From: Clostridia bacterium
GTDB lineage: Bacteria; Bacillota_A; Clostridia; Oscillospirales; CAG-272
Reading direction: 5' to 3'
DNA: 15,212 bases
NCBI GenBank assembly: GCA_017542695.1
Contig: JAFXWT010000328.1
Location: 1 to 15,212, forward strand
A model generated the notes under the pieces. That model searched no databases. It was not told where the DNA came from and was given only the letters and a program-made list of their open reading frames with translations. Of this stretch, positions 1 to 7,141 are shown piece after piece. The translations under genes and the position numbers were made by a program. The stretch's first letter is position 1, and every line of letters starts with the position of its first letter.

Positions 1-9
1 CAGGTTTTG

Positions 10-29
10 ATCGGCTCTTTTCCGCCGAT
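10..29. other. Small hairpin at the left edge
   Basis: An exact 6-bp inverted repeat, ATCGGC (10-15) and GCCGAT (24-29), encloses an 8-base loop. It has no U-tract on either side, so it is not a convincing terminator. It sits just outside the stronger hairpin at 37-77 and may belong to the same structured region or to the neighbouring gene beyond the edge. Confidence 0.3.
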
Positions 30-36
30 ACTTTAC

Positions 37-77
37 AAAAAAATTCGGAAATACACAAAGTATTCCCGAATTTTTTT
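37..77. terminator. Bidirectional Rho-independent-like terminator
   Basis: An A-tract and ATTCGG on the left pair with CCGAAT and a T-tract on the right: 12 bp pair (37-48 with 66-77), then one A/C mismatch (49/65), then 5 more bp (AATAC 50-54 with GTATT 60-64) around an ACAAA loop. The A-run on one side and T-run on the other give a U-tail whichever strand is transcribed. It can end the transcript of the hydrolase/DUF3592 pair on the minus strand and shield against transcription from the left. The stem is A/T-rich, so strength is uncertain. No other convincing terminator lies between the DUF3592 stop and here. Confidence 0.6.
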
Positions 78-84
78 ATTTTGT

Positions 85-229
85 CTTTGCGAAAAATATC
101 TCGCTCAAAACTGCAAAGCACCCTGAAAAGATGGATTTTTTCTTGGGACAAGGCAAAAAGCGCAGGAATACTGGCTATGTATTCCGAGCATTTTTAACGC
201 AGTAACGGGGAAAAAGGCGCTTTTCAGGG
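85..229. repeat. Structured intergenic element with nested inverted repeats
   Basis: This non-coding stretch after the DUF3592 gene holds several exact inverted repeats: CTTTGC (85-90) with GCAAAG (113-118); CCCTGAAAAG (121-130) with CTTTTCAGGG (220-229), a perfect 10-bp pair 89 bases apart; and inside it GGAATAC (165-171) with GTATTCC (179-185) around a 7-base loop, flanked by A5 and T5 runs that could extend the stem past an internal bulge. The inner hairpin resembles the one at 37-77 (both have GTATTC near CGA and a T-run). The layout fits an interspersed palindromic repeat or a structured RNA; I cannot name a known family. No plausible ORF covers it. Confidence 0.45.
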
Positions 230-290
230 CTGATTATTCCTACGGCGCACCGCCCTCCCGCGGGGATATTTTTAATTATTCAATTTTTTG

Positions 291-746
291 CTATTTCAAA
301 CTTGCTTTTATTGCTACGATCAATATGACAGTAAAAAAAGCTAACGCACAAGAAGCAAACACAAGGGAAAATATCGAAACCGACATTGATCTCTCGGCGA
401 TGATCGTCATGGGATCTGCGGGATCATAAAAAATTTTCACCTTATCTCCCGCATTATAATTACCGTAAGCGCCCGCGTTAAACGAAACCGACATATCGGA
501 GCCGAGCTCGCGCTCATATCTTTCTCCGTTTGCCTCATATTCAATAACGATTTTTTGACTATGACCGTATCTGCCTATAAAACTTAAATCCGCATCGGTA
601 ACTGTCGCAATGGTCGGAGTCATTCCCGCTTTTGCAAAATTGTATTTTGAAATAAATATAACGCTAAAAACATCTATTGCAATACACAGTACCATCACAA
701 TGATGATAGTCAGTATTCCGCCAATCGCGTGTTTATCGATCCTCAC
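291..746 (-). CDS. DUF3592-like membrane protein
   Basis: A 151-residue protein with a hydrophobic segment at about residues 10-33, a soluble beta-rich middle (about 42-120) and a second hydrophobic segment at about 122-147. The middle has the DUF3592 pattern: a strand with IVIEYEANGERYER, a glycine/asparagine turn, then GDKVKIFYDPADP, where the 'V-x-x-YDP-x-DP' ending is characteristic. The family is of unknown function, usually membrane anchored with the domain outside. The start is GTG (744-746); a strong GGAGGG (755-760 on the minus strand) lies 8 bases upstream, and the gene overlaps the end of the hydrolase gene by 14 bases, so translation is probably coupled. Its partnership with the hydrolase is inferred from that overlap only. 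Confidence 0.7.
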   Translation of the reverse strand: MRIDKHAIGGILTIIIVMVLCIAIDVFSVIFISKYNFAKAGMTPTIATVTDADLSFIGRYGHSQKIVIEYEANGERYERELGSDMSVSFNAGAYGNYNAGDKVKIFYDPADPMTIIAERSMSVSIFSLVFASCALAFFTVILIVAIKASLK

Positions 747-3700
747 TGTTCATTCCCTCCAGCACTCTCGGAGCTGTCATTATGCCCGTCGGGCGCAGAC
801 AGTGATCGTACGTAAAGTAATTACCTTTCGAGCGCCAGCAGCCCGGTCCCGCCCATACGACCTTGTCGACATTGTGGAGCGCGCCGAACGTGTTGTATCT
901 GTTGCCGAAAAGCGTCAGATCGAGCGTGTGCGCGCCCTCGCCGACATTCACGGGCAGAGTGTGAGGCGTCAGCGCGATCATGCCCGCGCGCTTGCCGTCC
1001 ACGTCGACCGCTATCGCGGCTCCGCGGAATTTCGACACGGCGACAGCCGAGCATTTGCCGCTCATTTTCAAGTGGTACGTGATATTCCCGCCGTAGAAAG
1101 GAAGTCCCTGCGCCGTGATATCTCCGAAATACAGCACGTCGGGAAGCGTTGTGATCTTCGCCGTCGAGCCGAGTTTTTCGACTCCGAACGCGCCGAGGAC
1201 AAACATCGACTCGATCTGCGTCACGTCGCCGAAGCGGTACGTTATCTCAAGCTCGTTCTTTCCTTTTATGATCGTCGGCAGAGGCACCGTCTTTATCGAA
1301 TCCTCGTCGACGTAGTACCCGTCGGACACCGACGGAACCGCCGCGCCGTTGAATTTGATCGAAGCGTATTCGAGCGATTCGAGCGCAAGATGCGCGCCCG
1401 CGTACTCGATGTCGGAATCGAACTCGTAATAGAGCGTCACTTTGTCTTTCGGGTTCTTGTCGGGGCGCACCACCCACGGCTGCACCATGCCGCCGTCGCG
1501 GTGACGGATGCCGAGTATATCGCGTATTTTGTCGTCCGCGCGAAGCACCTCTTCCGGCCCCATGACTTCCCCGCCGTTTACCGAGAACCGCGGCATATCG
1601 AGCAGGAGCACGTTCGGCTCGGAGAGCGTGTATTTTACTCCGCCGTCAAGATACGTTTCCTTTGAATATCTGCGGCGCGCAAGCACGACGCCGCTTTCAT
1701 TTCTGCCCGCTTCGAGCATAACGAGGAGCGAGTCGCACGAACAGCACGACCAGAGTATCTCCGTCATACCGCCGCGATACGTGGCCTTCATCGGCTTTTT
1801 CTCGCCCGTCATCGTGTCGAGGAGCGTGACTTTCCACTCGCCCCTGATACCGACGGTAAAGTCGTCGGGCAGCTCGACGTCGAAGTTCCTCGGTCTGTTG
1901 ACGTTTGAGATAAACAGATATTTTTTGTCCCCGTCGTCGCGGAGCTGATATATAAGATTGTTCGACAATTCGCCCTGAGGCGTGCGGATGGAGATCGTTC
2001 TTTCATCTTCGAGCGCGTCGACGAGCGCCGAGCGCGACCATTCGATCTTGCCGCACTTTTCGGCAAGTTTCTTCGCCCTCTGCGACGGGAGCGCGTCGAC
2101 GTATTCGGGAACCGAGCCCATGAATATGACTTTGCCGCCCTTGTCGGCGAATTTTTCGAGCGCGTCGAGCGTCGTCGAGCGGATCGTGTAAAGCGACGGA
2201 ACGACGACCGCGTCGTATTTCATCTTGCCGACGCAAAGTCCGCCGTCGACGCCCGCGTACTGCGACGGCAGGAGCGATTCGCAAATATAGTCGAAATCGA
2301 GCGTCGAGTATAGGAGCCAGTTTATAACGTCGTTAAAGCGGCTCTCAAGTTCCTCGCGGTAGATCGTCGTCTGCGACGTCGGCCCGAAGCGGAGCCAGTA
2401 CGACTCGACGGGATGGACGACCGCGATCTTGACGTCGGGCTTGCCGCGGGTGAGCGCCGTGTTCACGCGCGCGAAATGATCTTCGATATATTTATATTCC
2501 TTGTACCACGGCGACTGATACCCGATCGACGCGGGATAGTCGCGCTTCGCCTCGCCGTGCATCGACACCCAGAACAGATGCGGAACGCGGAGCGTAATGC
2601 CGAGAGCCGCCTGCCAATCGCCTTGAAGCTTGTGACCTTTGAAATCAAAATCCCAGTCCGTAACGCCGTAAAGCTCGCTCATCGCGCCCTCGCGCCCGTA
2701 CTGATGCACCGCGCTCTGACATTGCTTTGCCGTCGTCAGCTCGTGCCTGTCGCAAAGCATATCTATGCCGGGGATAGTGAACCCGCGGTACGAGCGCATA
2801 CAGTCGCCGAGAAACGTCGTCTGCGAACAGAGCGTCGGCTCCTGCATCATGTGCCCGGTCAGCGCGATGCCGTTTTCGTCGCACCACTTGCCGACAGTGT
2901 CGGAAAACGCCGACGCGAACCGCTCCGCAATGTGATCGTGATAGTGATATCTTGGCTGCGACGCAACTCCGTCCGCTTTCTCGAAGAACACCTCGGGAAG
3001 AGTGTCGAGTATCGAATATCCGTAAGCGGCCTTGAACGTGTCGTCAAAGTCCGTCGTGAACGGCACGACCGCGCCGTGCGTGTCAAACGGATTCGGAAGC
3101 GTCTTTTTCTGCCTGAACTGCGGCTCGTCGGTGAATATCGACGGCACGAGCTTGTCGAATTCGTCGCCGACGCATTCCTTGTATCTGTCGTGAGTGATCT
3201 TCACAAAGCTCTCGATCACACCCTTACTGAGCGTGTCGGCGTACGCCTGTCCGTTGAACCACGGAGTCGGCGTGGCGTATTCAACGTACGCAAACCACTT
3301 GCGACCGACGGCTTTTTCGTCTTTTCCGATGCGCTTGTACGACTTCATCGCGCCGCTGTCGTCGAGCGTCACGTCGTAGCACGCGAGAAGATAATACTTC
3401 GATTTCGGAAGCTCGTCGCGCGCGACTTTTTTGTCCTCTTCGACGGTCAGCGTGCCGTCGTTATACGGCTCGGCAGTGAAGAACAGTATCTTCTGCCTGT
3501 TTTCGACGTCTTTGGTGTTGTAACCGCCCGCAAAACCCGACGGCCACTTGTCCTCGTCGTAAAGATACGCGAGCATTTTTTCCTCTCTCGCCTTTTCGAC
3601 GCACCCGCGAACAAGCGCCATAAAGTCGTCGGAAAGGTACTCCGTCGCCATTCCGACACGCGGATGCATATGGAACCCGCCGAAGCCCATTTCTTTCATA

Positions 3701-3837
3701 TATTCGATCTCTTTGTCGAGAAGCTCCGTCGTCAGCTCCGTGTTCCACGCCCAGAACGGCGCGGCGCGGTACTCGCTCGTCGGATTTTTGAACAGCTCGT
3801 CCGTCAGCGACGGCTCGGTTTTCTTTTTGTACAGCAT
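733..3837 (-). CDS. GH106-like glycoside hydrolase (alpha-L-rhamnosidase superfamily), cytoplasmic
   Basis: A 1034-residue protein without signal peptide or membrane segment, so probably intracellular, acting on imported oligosaccharides. Residues about 20-460 form a TIM-barrel-like domain with motifs typical of GH106-like proteins: an FWAWN start (28-32), GFGGFHMHPRVG (51-62), YDEDKWPSG (93-101), FTDEPQ (235-240), SELYG (387-391) and QSPWYKEY (441-448). E238 and E388 are candidate catalytic acids by position; this is an inference. Residues about 465-600 look like a glutaminase-like alpha/beta domain (YDAVVVPSLY, GGKVIFMG), and the C-terminal third contains GH2-type jelly-roll sugar-binding stretches. 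The ATG is preceded by GAGGTAA. It is transcribed from its own promoter and followed by an overlapping DUF3592 gene. Substrate is unknown; rhamnosides are one possibility among several. Confidence 0.75.
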   Translation of the reverse strand: MLYKKKTEPSLTDELFKNPTSEYRAAPFWAWNTELTTELLDKEIEYMKEMGFGGFHMHPRVGMATEYLSDDFMALVRGCVEKAREEKMLAYLYDEDKWPSGFAGGYNTKDVENRQKILFFTAEPYNDGTLTVEEDKKVARDELPKSKYYLLACYDVTLDDSGAMKSYKRIGKDEKAVGRKWFAYVEYATPTPWFNGQAYADTLSKGVIESFVKITHDRYKECVGDEFDKLVPSIFTDEPQFRQKKTLPNPFDTHGAVVPFTTDFDDTFKAAYGYSILDTLPEVFFEKADGVASQPRYHYHDHIAERFASAFSDTVGKWCDENGIALTGHMMQEPTLCSQTTFLGDCMRSYRGFTIPGIDMLCDRHELTTAKQCQSAVHQYGREGAMSELYGVTDWDFDFKGHKLQGDWQAALGITLRVPHLFWVSMHGEAKRDYPASIGYQSPWYKEYKYIEDHFARVNTALTRGKPDVKIAVVHPVESYWLRFGPTSQTTIYREELESRFNDVINWLLYSTLDFDYICESLLPSQYAGVDGGLCVGKMKYDAVVVPSLYTIRSTTLDALEKFADKGGKVIFMGSVPEYVDALPSQRAKKLAEKCGKIEWSRSALVDALEDERTISIRTPQGELSNNLIYQLRDDGDKKYLFISNVNRPRNFDVELPDDFTVGIRGEWKVTLLDTMTGEKKPMKATYRGGMTEILWSCCSCDSLLVMLEAGRNESGVVLARRRYSKETYLDGGVKYTLSEPNVLLLDMPRFSVNGGEVMGPEEVLRADDKIRDILGIRHRDGGMVQPWVVRPDKNPKDKVTLYYEFDSDIEYAGAHLALESLEYASIKFNGAAVPSVSDGYYVDEDSIKTVPLPTIIKGKNELEITYRFGDVTQIESMFVLGAFGVEKLGSTAKITTLPDVLYFGDITAQGLPFYGGNITYHLKMSGKCSAVAVSKFRGAAIAVDVDGKRAGMIALTPHTLPVNVGEGAHTLDLTLFGNRYNTFGALHNVDKVVWAGPGCWRSKGNYFTYDHCLRPTGIMTAPRVLEGMNSEDR

Positions 3838-3844
3838 ATCGTTA

Positions 3845-3848
3845 CCTC
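3845..3848 (-). promoter_or_regulatory. Shine-Dalgarno site of the GH106-like gene
   Basis: GAGG within GTGAGGTAACGAT lies 7 bases before the ATG at 3837 and supports that start. It sits 12 bases downstream of the operator-like boxes in the short leader. Confidence 0.6.
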
Positions 3849-3860
3849 ACATAATAAAAA

Positions 3861-3885
3861 TACAGATGTATCCGTTACACCTGTA
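3861..3885 (-). promoter_or_regulatory. Operator-like double TACANNTGTA dyad
   Basis: Two copies of TACANNTGTA lie side by side: TACAGATGTA (3861-3870) and TACACCTGTA (3876-3885) on the plus strand, separated by TCCGT. Each is itself palindromic, and together they form a larger inverted repeat that extends to 3859-3887 with a single mismatched pair. The block starts at the inner edge of the -10 box and covers the expected transcription start, where a bound repressor would block initiation. TACANNTGTA is the established 'cop box' bound by CopY, and BlaI/MecI repressors use related TACA/TGTA dyads. No such regulator is encoded in the window, so which protein binds is inference. Confidence 0.55.
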
Positions 3886-3913
3886 TTATAGTATTTTATT
3901 TATAATAAGTCAA
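3885..3913 (-). promoter_or_regulatory. Sigma-A-type promoter of the GH106-like gene
   Basis: On the minus strand TTGACT (3913-3908) and a perfect TATAAT (3890-3885) are separated by exactly 17 bases of A/T-rich sequence. The expected start is near 3876-3878, giving a leader of about 40 bases. The match to the consensus is the best in the window, implying a strong basal promoter that would need repression. Confidence 0.85.
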
Positions 3914-3925
3914 CATCATTTCGTT

Positions 3926-3951
3926 CTTTTCTTTTTTGCAAAAAAGAAAAG
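3926..3951. repeat. Perfect 26-bp palindrome
   Basis: Twelve bases (CTTTTCTTTTTT), a central GC and the exact complement of the twelve give a fully self-complementary sequence ending about 13 bp upstream of the -35 box of the hydrolase promoter. It could fold into a weak A/T hairpin in RNA read from upstream, or be a regulatory or repeat-family palindrome. It lacks a G/C-rich stem, so it is not a textbook terminator. Confidence 0.6.
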
Positions 3952-4029
3952 GAGCGCAAAAGAAAAAACTACGTCGTATGTCTGCCTGCTCGTCACCGCC
4001 TACGGCGGAGCTTCTCCGTCAGAAAAAAC
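3952..4029. other. Non-coding spacer with mutually exclusive hairpins
   Basis: Between the clpE terminator and the 26-bp palindrome is a non-coding stretch. Read on the minus strand it can form CGGAG-AAG-CTCCG or, using the same CTCCGCC bases, CCGCC-GTA-GGCGG. It repeats TCACCGCCT of the terminator (3993-4001 and 4043-4051), and AGAAAAAAC occurs at both ends (3961-3969, 4021-4029). No credible gene is seen. It may be a second, decayed terminator or part of an interspersed repeat. Confidence 0.35.
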
Positions 4030-4036
4030 CTTATAT

Positions 4037-4067
4037 AAAAAATCACCGCCTCGGCGGTGATTTTTTT
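4037..4067 (-). terminator. Rho-independent terminator after clpE
   Basis: A G/C-rich stem TCACCGCC (4043-4050) with GGCGGTGA (4053-4060) and a tight loop is flanked by A-runs and T-runs on both sides. The minus-strand transcript gives the hairpin followed by TTTTTT. It lies 13 bases after the clpE stop codon and cleanly separates clpE from the hydrolase unit. The symmetric A/T flanks mean it could also work on the plus strand. Confidence 0.85.
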
Positions 4068-4079
4068 CATCTTATCATA

Positions 4080-6377
4080 TTAAACAGCGTCGATCTTCAG
4101 CCCGTTCTCGTCCGCGTCGACGGAGATCGCGCCAATACCGCGCTCGCCCGCCGCGATTATCTTCTCTGCGGCGGCGTCCTCGACATTTCTGCTTATGAAG
4201 CGGCGCATATTGCGCGCGCCGAATTTGACCGAGAACGACTTTTCGGCGATATACTTCGACGCAGCCTCCGTCCACACGAACTTGATGTCGCGCTCCGCGA
4301 GCGTCTTTTTCATATCGCCGAGCATAATGTCGGCAATTCTCACGAAATCATCCATATCGAGCGCACGGAACGTCACTATCTCATCGACTCTGTTGATGAA
4401 CTCGGGACGCAAAAACTCCGACAGCGCCTTCATCGTGCGATCCTCGCTCATCTTCTGCGCGCTTTCTCCGAATCCCGGCGTGTTCATTCCCGTCGAGCTT
4501 CCCGCGTTCGTCGTCATAACGATTATCGCGTCCTCAAACTTGACTACCTTGCCGTGCGAATCGGTGATCCTGCCGTCGTCGAGTATCTGGAGTAGAATGT
4601 TGAGCACGTCGGGGTGCGCCTTTTCGATCTCGTCAAAAAGCACGACGGAATACGGCTTGCGGCGTATCTTTTCCGTCAGCTGCCCCGCGTCGTCGTACCC
4701 GACGTAGCCCGGAGGCGAACCGATGATGCGCGACACGGAGAATTTCTCCATAAACTCAGACATATCGAGCCGTATCAGCGCGTCGGGAGTCTGGAACAGA
4801 TCGTTCGCCAGCACTTTCACAAGCTCCGTCTTGCCGACGCCCGTCGGCCCCGCGAAGATGAACGACGCGGGCTTGCGCTTGTACGAAACGCCCGCGCGGT
4901 TGCGCTTGATGGCGCGGACGACCGCGTCGACCGCCGCATCCTGACCTTTTACTCTCTCCTTGAGCCGATCGGCAAGCCCCTGCAAACGCTCAAATTCATT
5001 GGCGTTTATCGTGCCTGCGGGGATGCCCGTCCAGATCTCGATGACGTGCGCCAGCGCGTCGGACGTAAGCTCCACCGTCGCAAGCTCGTTTTTCAGCTTT
5101 TCGTATTCTTCCTCGCTCTTGAGCTGGCTCGCCTTGACCTCGGCTACCTTCTCGTAGCGCGCCTGACGCGCCGCGTCGTCGGCGTCGGGCGGGAGTTCGC
5201 TTTCTTCAAGCGCCGCCGCCTGAGTTTTCAGTTCGTTCAGCGTGCGTTCCGCTGCTTCGACGCGCTCGATGACGGGATTGTTCATCGCGACGTAAGCCGC
5301 CGCCTCGTCGAGCAGGTCGATCGCCTTGTCGGGCAGATATCTGTCGGTGATGTATCTCTCCGACAGCTCGACCGTCTTGTCGATCATCTCCTGCGAAACG
5401 TGTATTTTATGGTATTCCTCGTAATATTTCTTGATGCCGCCGAGGATCTTCTTTGTCTCATCGATCGACGGTTCCTCTATCATTATCGGCTGGAAACGGC
5501 GTTCGAGCGCCGAATCCTTTTCGATGTATTTTCTGTATTCGTTAAGCGTCGTCGCGCCGATGAGCTGTATTTCGCCGCGCGAGAGCGCCGGCTTGAGAAT
5601 ATTTGCGGCGTTCATACTGCCCTCGGCGTCACCCACGCCGACGATAGAGTGTACCTCGTCGATGACGAGGATGATGTTCCCGAGCGCCTTGACCTCGTCG
5701 ATAAGTCCTTTCATTCGGCTCTCGAACTGCCCGCGGAACTGCGTTCCCGCGACGAGCGCCGTCAGATCGACAAGCTGCACCTCCTTGTCGCGGAGCTTAT
5801 ACGGAACGTCACCCGCGGCGATCTTCTGCGCCAGCGCCTCGGCGACCGCCGTCTTGCCGACGCAGGGCTCGCCGATGAGACCCGGGTTGTTCTTCTGGCG
5901 GCGCGTCAAAATCTGCATCATCCTGCCGACTTCGCGCTCGCGCCCGATGACCGCGTCGAGCTTCCCCTCGCGCGCCGCGGCTGTAAGATCGCGGCAGTAC
6001 GTCGAGAGGTATTTCCTCTCGCTCTTTTTTTCTTTTTTCTGTTTTCCCTCGCCTTTTTTGCCGTCGTCCTTCTTCGGCGCTCCGAACGGGAGCCCGCCGA
6101 ACAGCTTGCCGAAATCAACTGCGGGCGTGCGCGTTTCGGGCGAATCGTCGCCGTCGTCGCCGTCCGTCTCGACATTCATCAGGGCGTTCATCTCGTTATC
6201 CATATTCTGAAGTTCCTCGTCGCCGATCCCCATCTTGTCGAGAATGTCCTTGACCTGCGGGATACCGAGTTCCTTCGCGCAAACAAGGCAAAGACCGTCG
6301 TTCTTCGCCTCGTTGTTTTCGAGCTTTGTCACAAATACGACTGCCACTCTCTTGTGGCATCTTGAACATAACTGCAT
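4080..6377 (-). CDS. clpE: ClpE-type ATP-dependent Clp protease ATP-binding subunit
   Basis: A 765-residue HSP100 AAA+ unfoldase that should feed proteins to ClpP or disaggregate them in the cytoplasm. The N-terminus is a zinc finger C4-x2-C7-x22-C30-x2-C33, the exact CX2CX22CX2C spacing of ClpE, instead of the ClpC N-domain. An acidic stretch (72-78) and a Lys/Glu-rich linker (101-122) follow. AAA1 has GEPCVGKT (169-176; Cys where Gly is usual), Walker B ILVIDE (236-241) and ERR (292-294); a short coiled-coil insert spans about 370-435; AAA2 has GPTGVGKT (510-517), pore loop GYVG (557-560), VVLFDE (578-583) and sensor-2 GAR (720-722). PGFGE at 634-638 is a candidate ClpP-binding loop with Pro in place of the usual aliphatic residue. 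The ATG has a weak AGGA site. The gene lies 53 bases after cvpA. Confidence 0.9.
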   Translation of the reverse strand: MQLCSRCHKRVAVVFVTKLENNEAKNDGLCLVCAKELGIPQVKDILDKMGIGDEELQNMDNEMNALMNVETDGDDGDDSPETRTPAVDFGKLFGGLPFGAPKKDDGKKGEGKQKKEKKSERKYLSTYCRDLTAAAREGKLDAVIGREREVGRMMQILTRRQKNNPGLIGEPCVGKTAVAEALAQKIAAGDVPYKLRDKEVQLVDLTALVAGTQFRGQFESRMKGLIDEVKALGNIILVIDEVHSIVGVGDAEGSMNAANILKPALSRGEIQLIGATTLNEYRKYIEKDSALERRFQPIMIEEPSIDETKKILGGIKKYYEEYHKIHVSQEMIDKTVELSERYITDRYLPDKAIDLLDEAAAYVAMNNPVIERVEAAERTLNELKTQAAALEESELPPDADDAARQARYEKVAEVKASQLKSEEEYEKLKNELATVELTSDALAHVIEIWTGIPAGTINANEFERLQGLADRLKERVKGQDAAVDAVVRAIKRNRAGVSYKRKPASFIFAGPTGVGKTELVKVLANDLFQTPDALIRLDMSEFMEKFSVSRIIGSPPGYVGYDDAGQLTEKIRRKPYSVVLFDEIEKAHPDVLNILLQILDDGRITDSHGKVVKFEDAIIVMTTNAGSSTGMNTPGFGESAQKMSEDRTMKALSEFLRPEFINRVDEIVTFRALDMDDFVRIADIMLGDMKKTLAERDIKFVWTEAASKYIAEKSFSVKFGARNMRRFISRNVEDAAAEKIIAAGERGIGAISVDADENGLKIDAV

Positions 6378-6430
6378 AAATTATCCTGTCTGCGGCTTAA
6401 TATTTTGCGTTCGCACCGCCGCCCGTGCTT

Positions 6431-7111
6431 TTATTTTACTCCTATCGAGCTTATCATGTTGATGAGGTACATTACCAGCGCTATCGGGCTGAATCGCATG
6501 AAGAATCTGACTATCACGTTCTCACCGAGCGCATACGAGAACACGTCGGGCCACTTGTCGACGAAAATCGGCAGAAGCGTATTCACGAAAAGGTTCGCAA
6601 GGAACCAAGTCACGAACATTCCGCAGAAAACCCCGAACAAAACGCCGAGCACCCTGTTCGTCGCGTTCAGTACGGGAAGCTCGCAGAATTTGTCGATCAG
6701 ATAGACGATCAGTTTCAGCAGAAGCAGCGAAACGAAGAACAAAACGACGAACGCTATCGCTTTCGATACAACGTCTGCGATGTAGTTGTTGATTATCGCG
6801 TTCGCCTCCGCTTCCGCGTCGCCGCTGTTCAGCGCAGTGTCGATGAGGTGTTCGATTATCGCTTTCAGCTTCTCGAAAAACCCCTTGCCGCTTTCAAGCT
6901 CAGGCATATCGACGTCCGTTTTCAGCTTTGCGAGGAACGGTATCCTCACCACGATATCGGCAACGAACGTGTAAAATCTGTTCGCCACGAAAAACGCGAT
7001 GATATATTCCGCGAGTCCCGCTATCGAACGCACGAACCCGCGTTTGAGTCCGATGAGGGCGCTGATGATAAGCACAAGTATCAAAAATAATCCAAAGACG
7101 TATTCCGGCAT
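6431..7111 (-). CDS. cvpA: CvpA family membrane protein
   Basis: A 226-residue protein with four hydrophobic segments at about residues 4-21, 28-46, 112-139 and 154-178, and a soluble charged loop between the second and third. The N-terminal pair with IGLKRGFVRSIAGLAEY (20-36) is the family's signature: a first helix, then G-x-x-RG and a second helix. CvpA proteins are inner-membrane proteins linked to colicin V production in E. coli and to envelope-stress tolerance; their molecular activity is not settled. The ATG is preceded by AGGAGGG at 5 bases. It is the first gene after its own promoter and is probably cotranscribed with clpE, as no terminator lies in the 53-base gap. This cvpA-clpE pairing is not a standard one that I know. 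Confidence 0.85.
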   Translation of the reverse strand: MPEYVFGLFLILVLIISALIGLKRGFVRSIAGLAEYIIAFFVANRFYTFVADIVVRIPFLAKLKTDVDMPELESGKGFFEKLKAIIEHLIDTALNSGDAEAEANAIINNYIADVVSKAIAFVVLFFVSLLLLKLIVYLIDKFCELPVLNATNRVLGVLFGVFCGMFVTWFLANLFVNTLLPIFVDKWPDVFSYALGENVIVRFFMRFSPIALVMYLINMISSIGVK

Positions 7112-7117
7112 GACGCC

Positions 7118-7122
7118 CTCCT
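7118..7122 (-). promoter_or_regulatory. Strong Shine-Dalgarno site of cvpA
   Basis: On the minus strand AAGGAGGGCGTC precedes the ATG at 7111. The GGAGG core is well placed and fixes the start. Confidence 0.6.
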
Positions 7123-7141
7123 TCTCTTTCGCTTTCTTTTT

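Noticed and set aside
247..290. Terminator directly after DUF3592 using CCCGCGGG
   Set aside because: The palindrome is not followed by a U-run on the minus strand and no longer stem forms; it looks incidental.
610..1665. 351-codon plus-strand frame across the end of the hydrolase and the start of DUF3592
   Set aside because: Arg/His/Val-rich shadow with no ribosome site or motifs.
3866..3880. Catabolite-response (cre/CcpA) site in the hydrolase leader
   Set aside because: TGTAACGGATACA resembles cre but is one base short in the centre; the dyads are better explained by the two TACANNTGTA boxes. Not fully excluded.
2413..3891. Long open frame (492 codons) on the plus strand opposite the GH106-like gene
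   Set aside because: Antisense shadow produced by the codon bias of a G+C-rich gene; the arginine/histidine-rich translation has no family motifs and runs opposite clear hydrolase motifs.
4614..6365. Long open frame (583 codons) on the plus strand opposite clpE
   Set aside because: Same cause: very Arg/Leu/Asp-rich translation, no motifs, and it lies opposite an intact AAA+ gene.
6378..6430. Separate promoter or CtsR operator for clpE
   Set aside because: No -35/-10 pair with proper spacing and no GGTCAAA-type heptads are seen in this 53-base gap.
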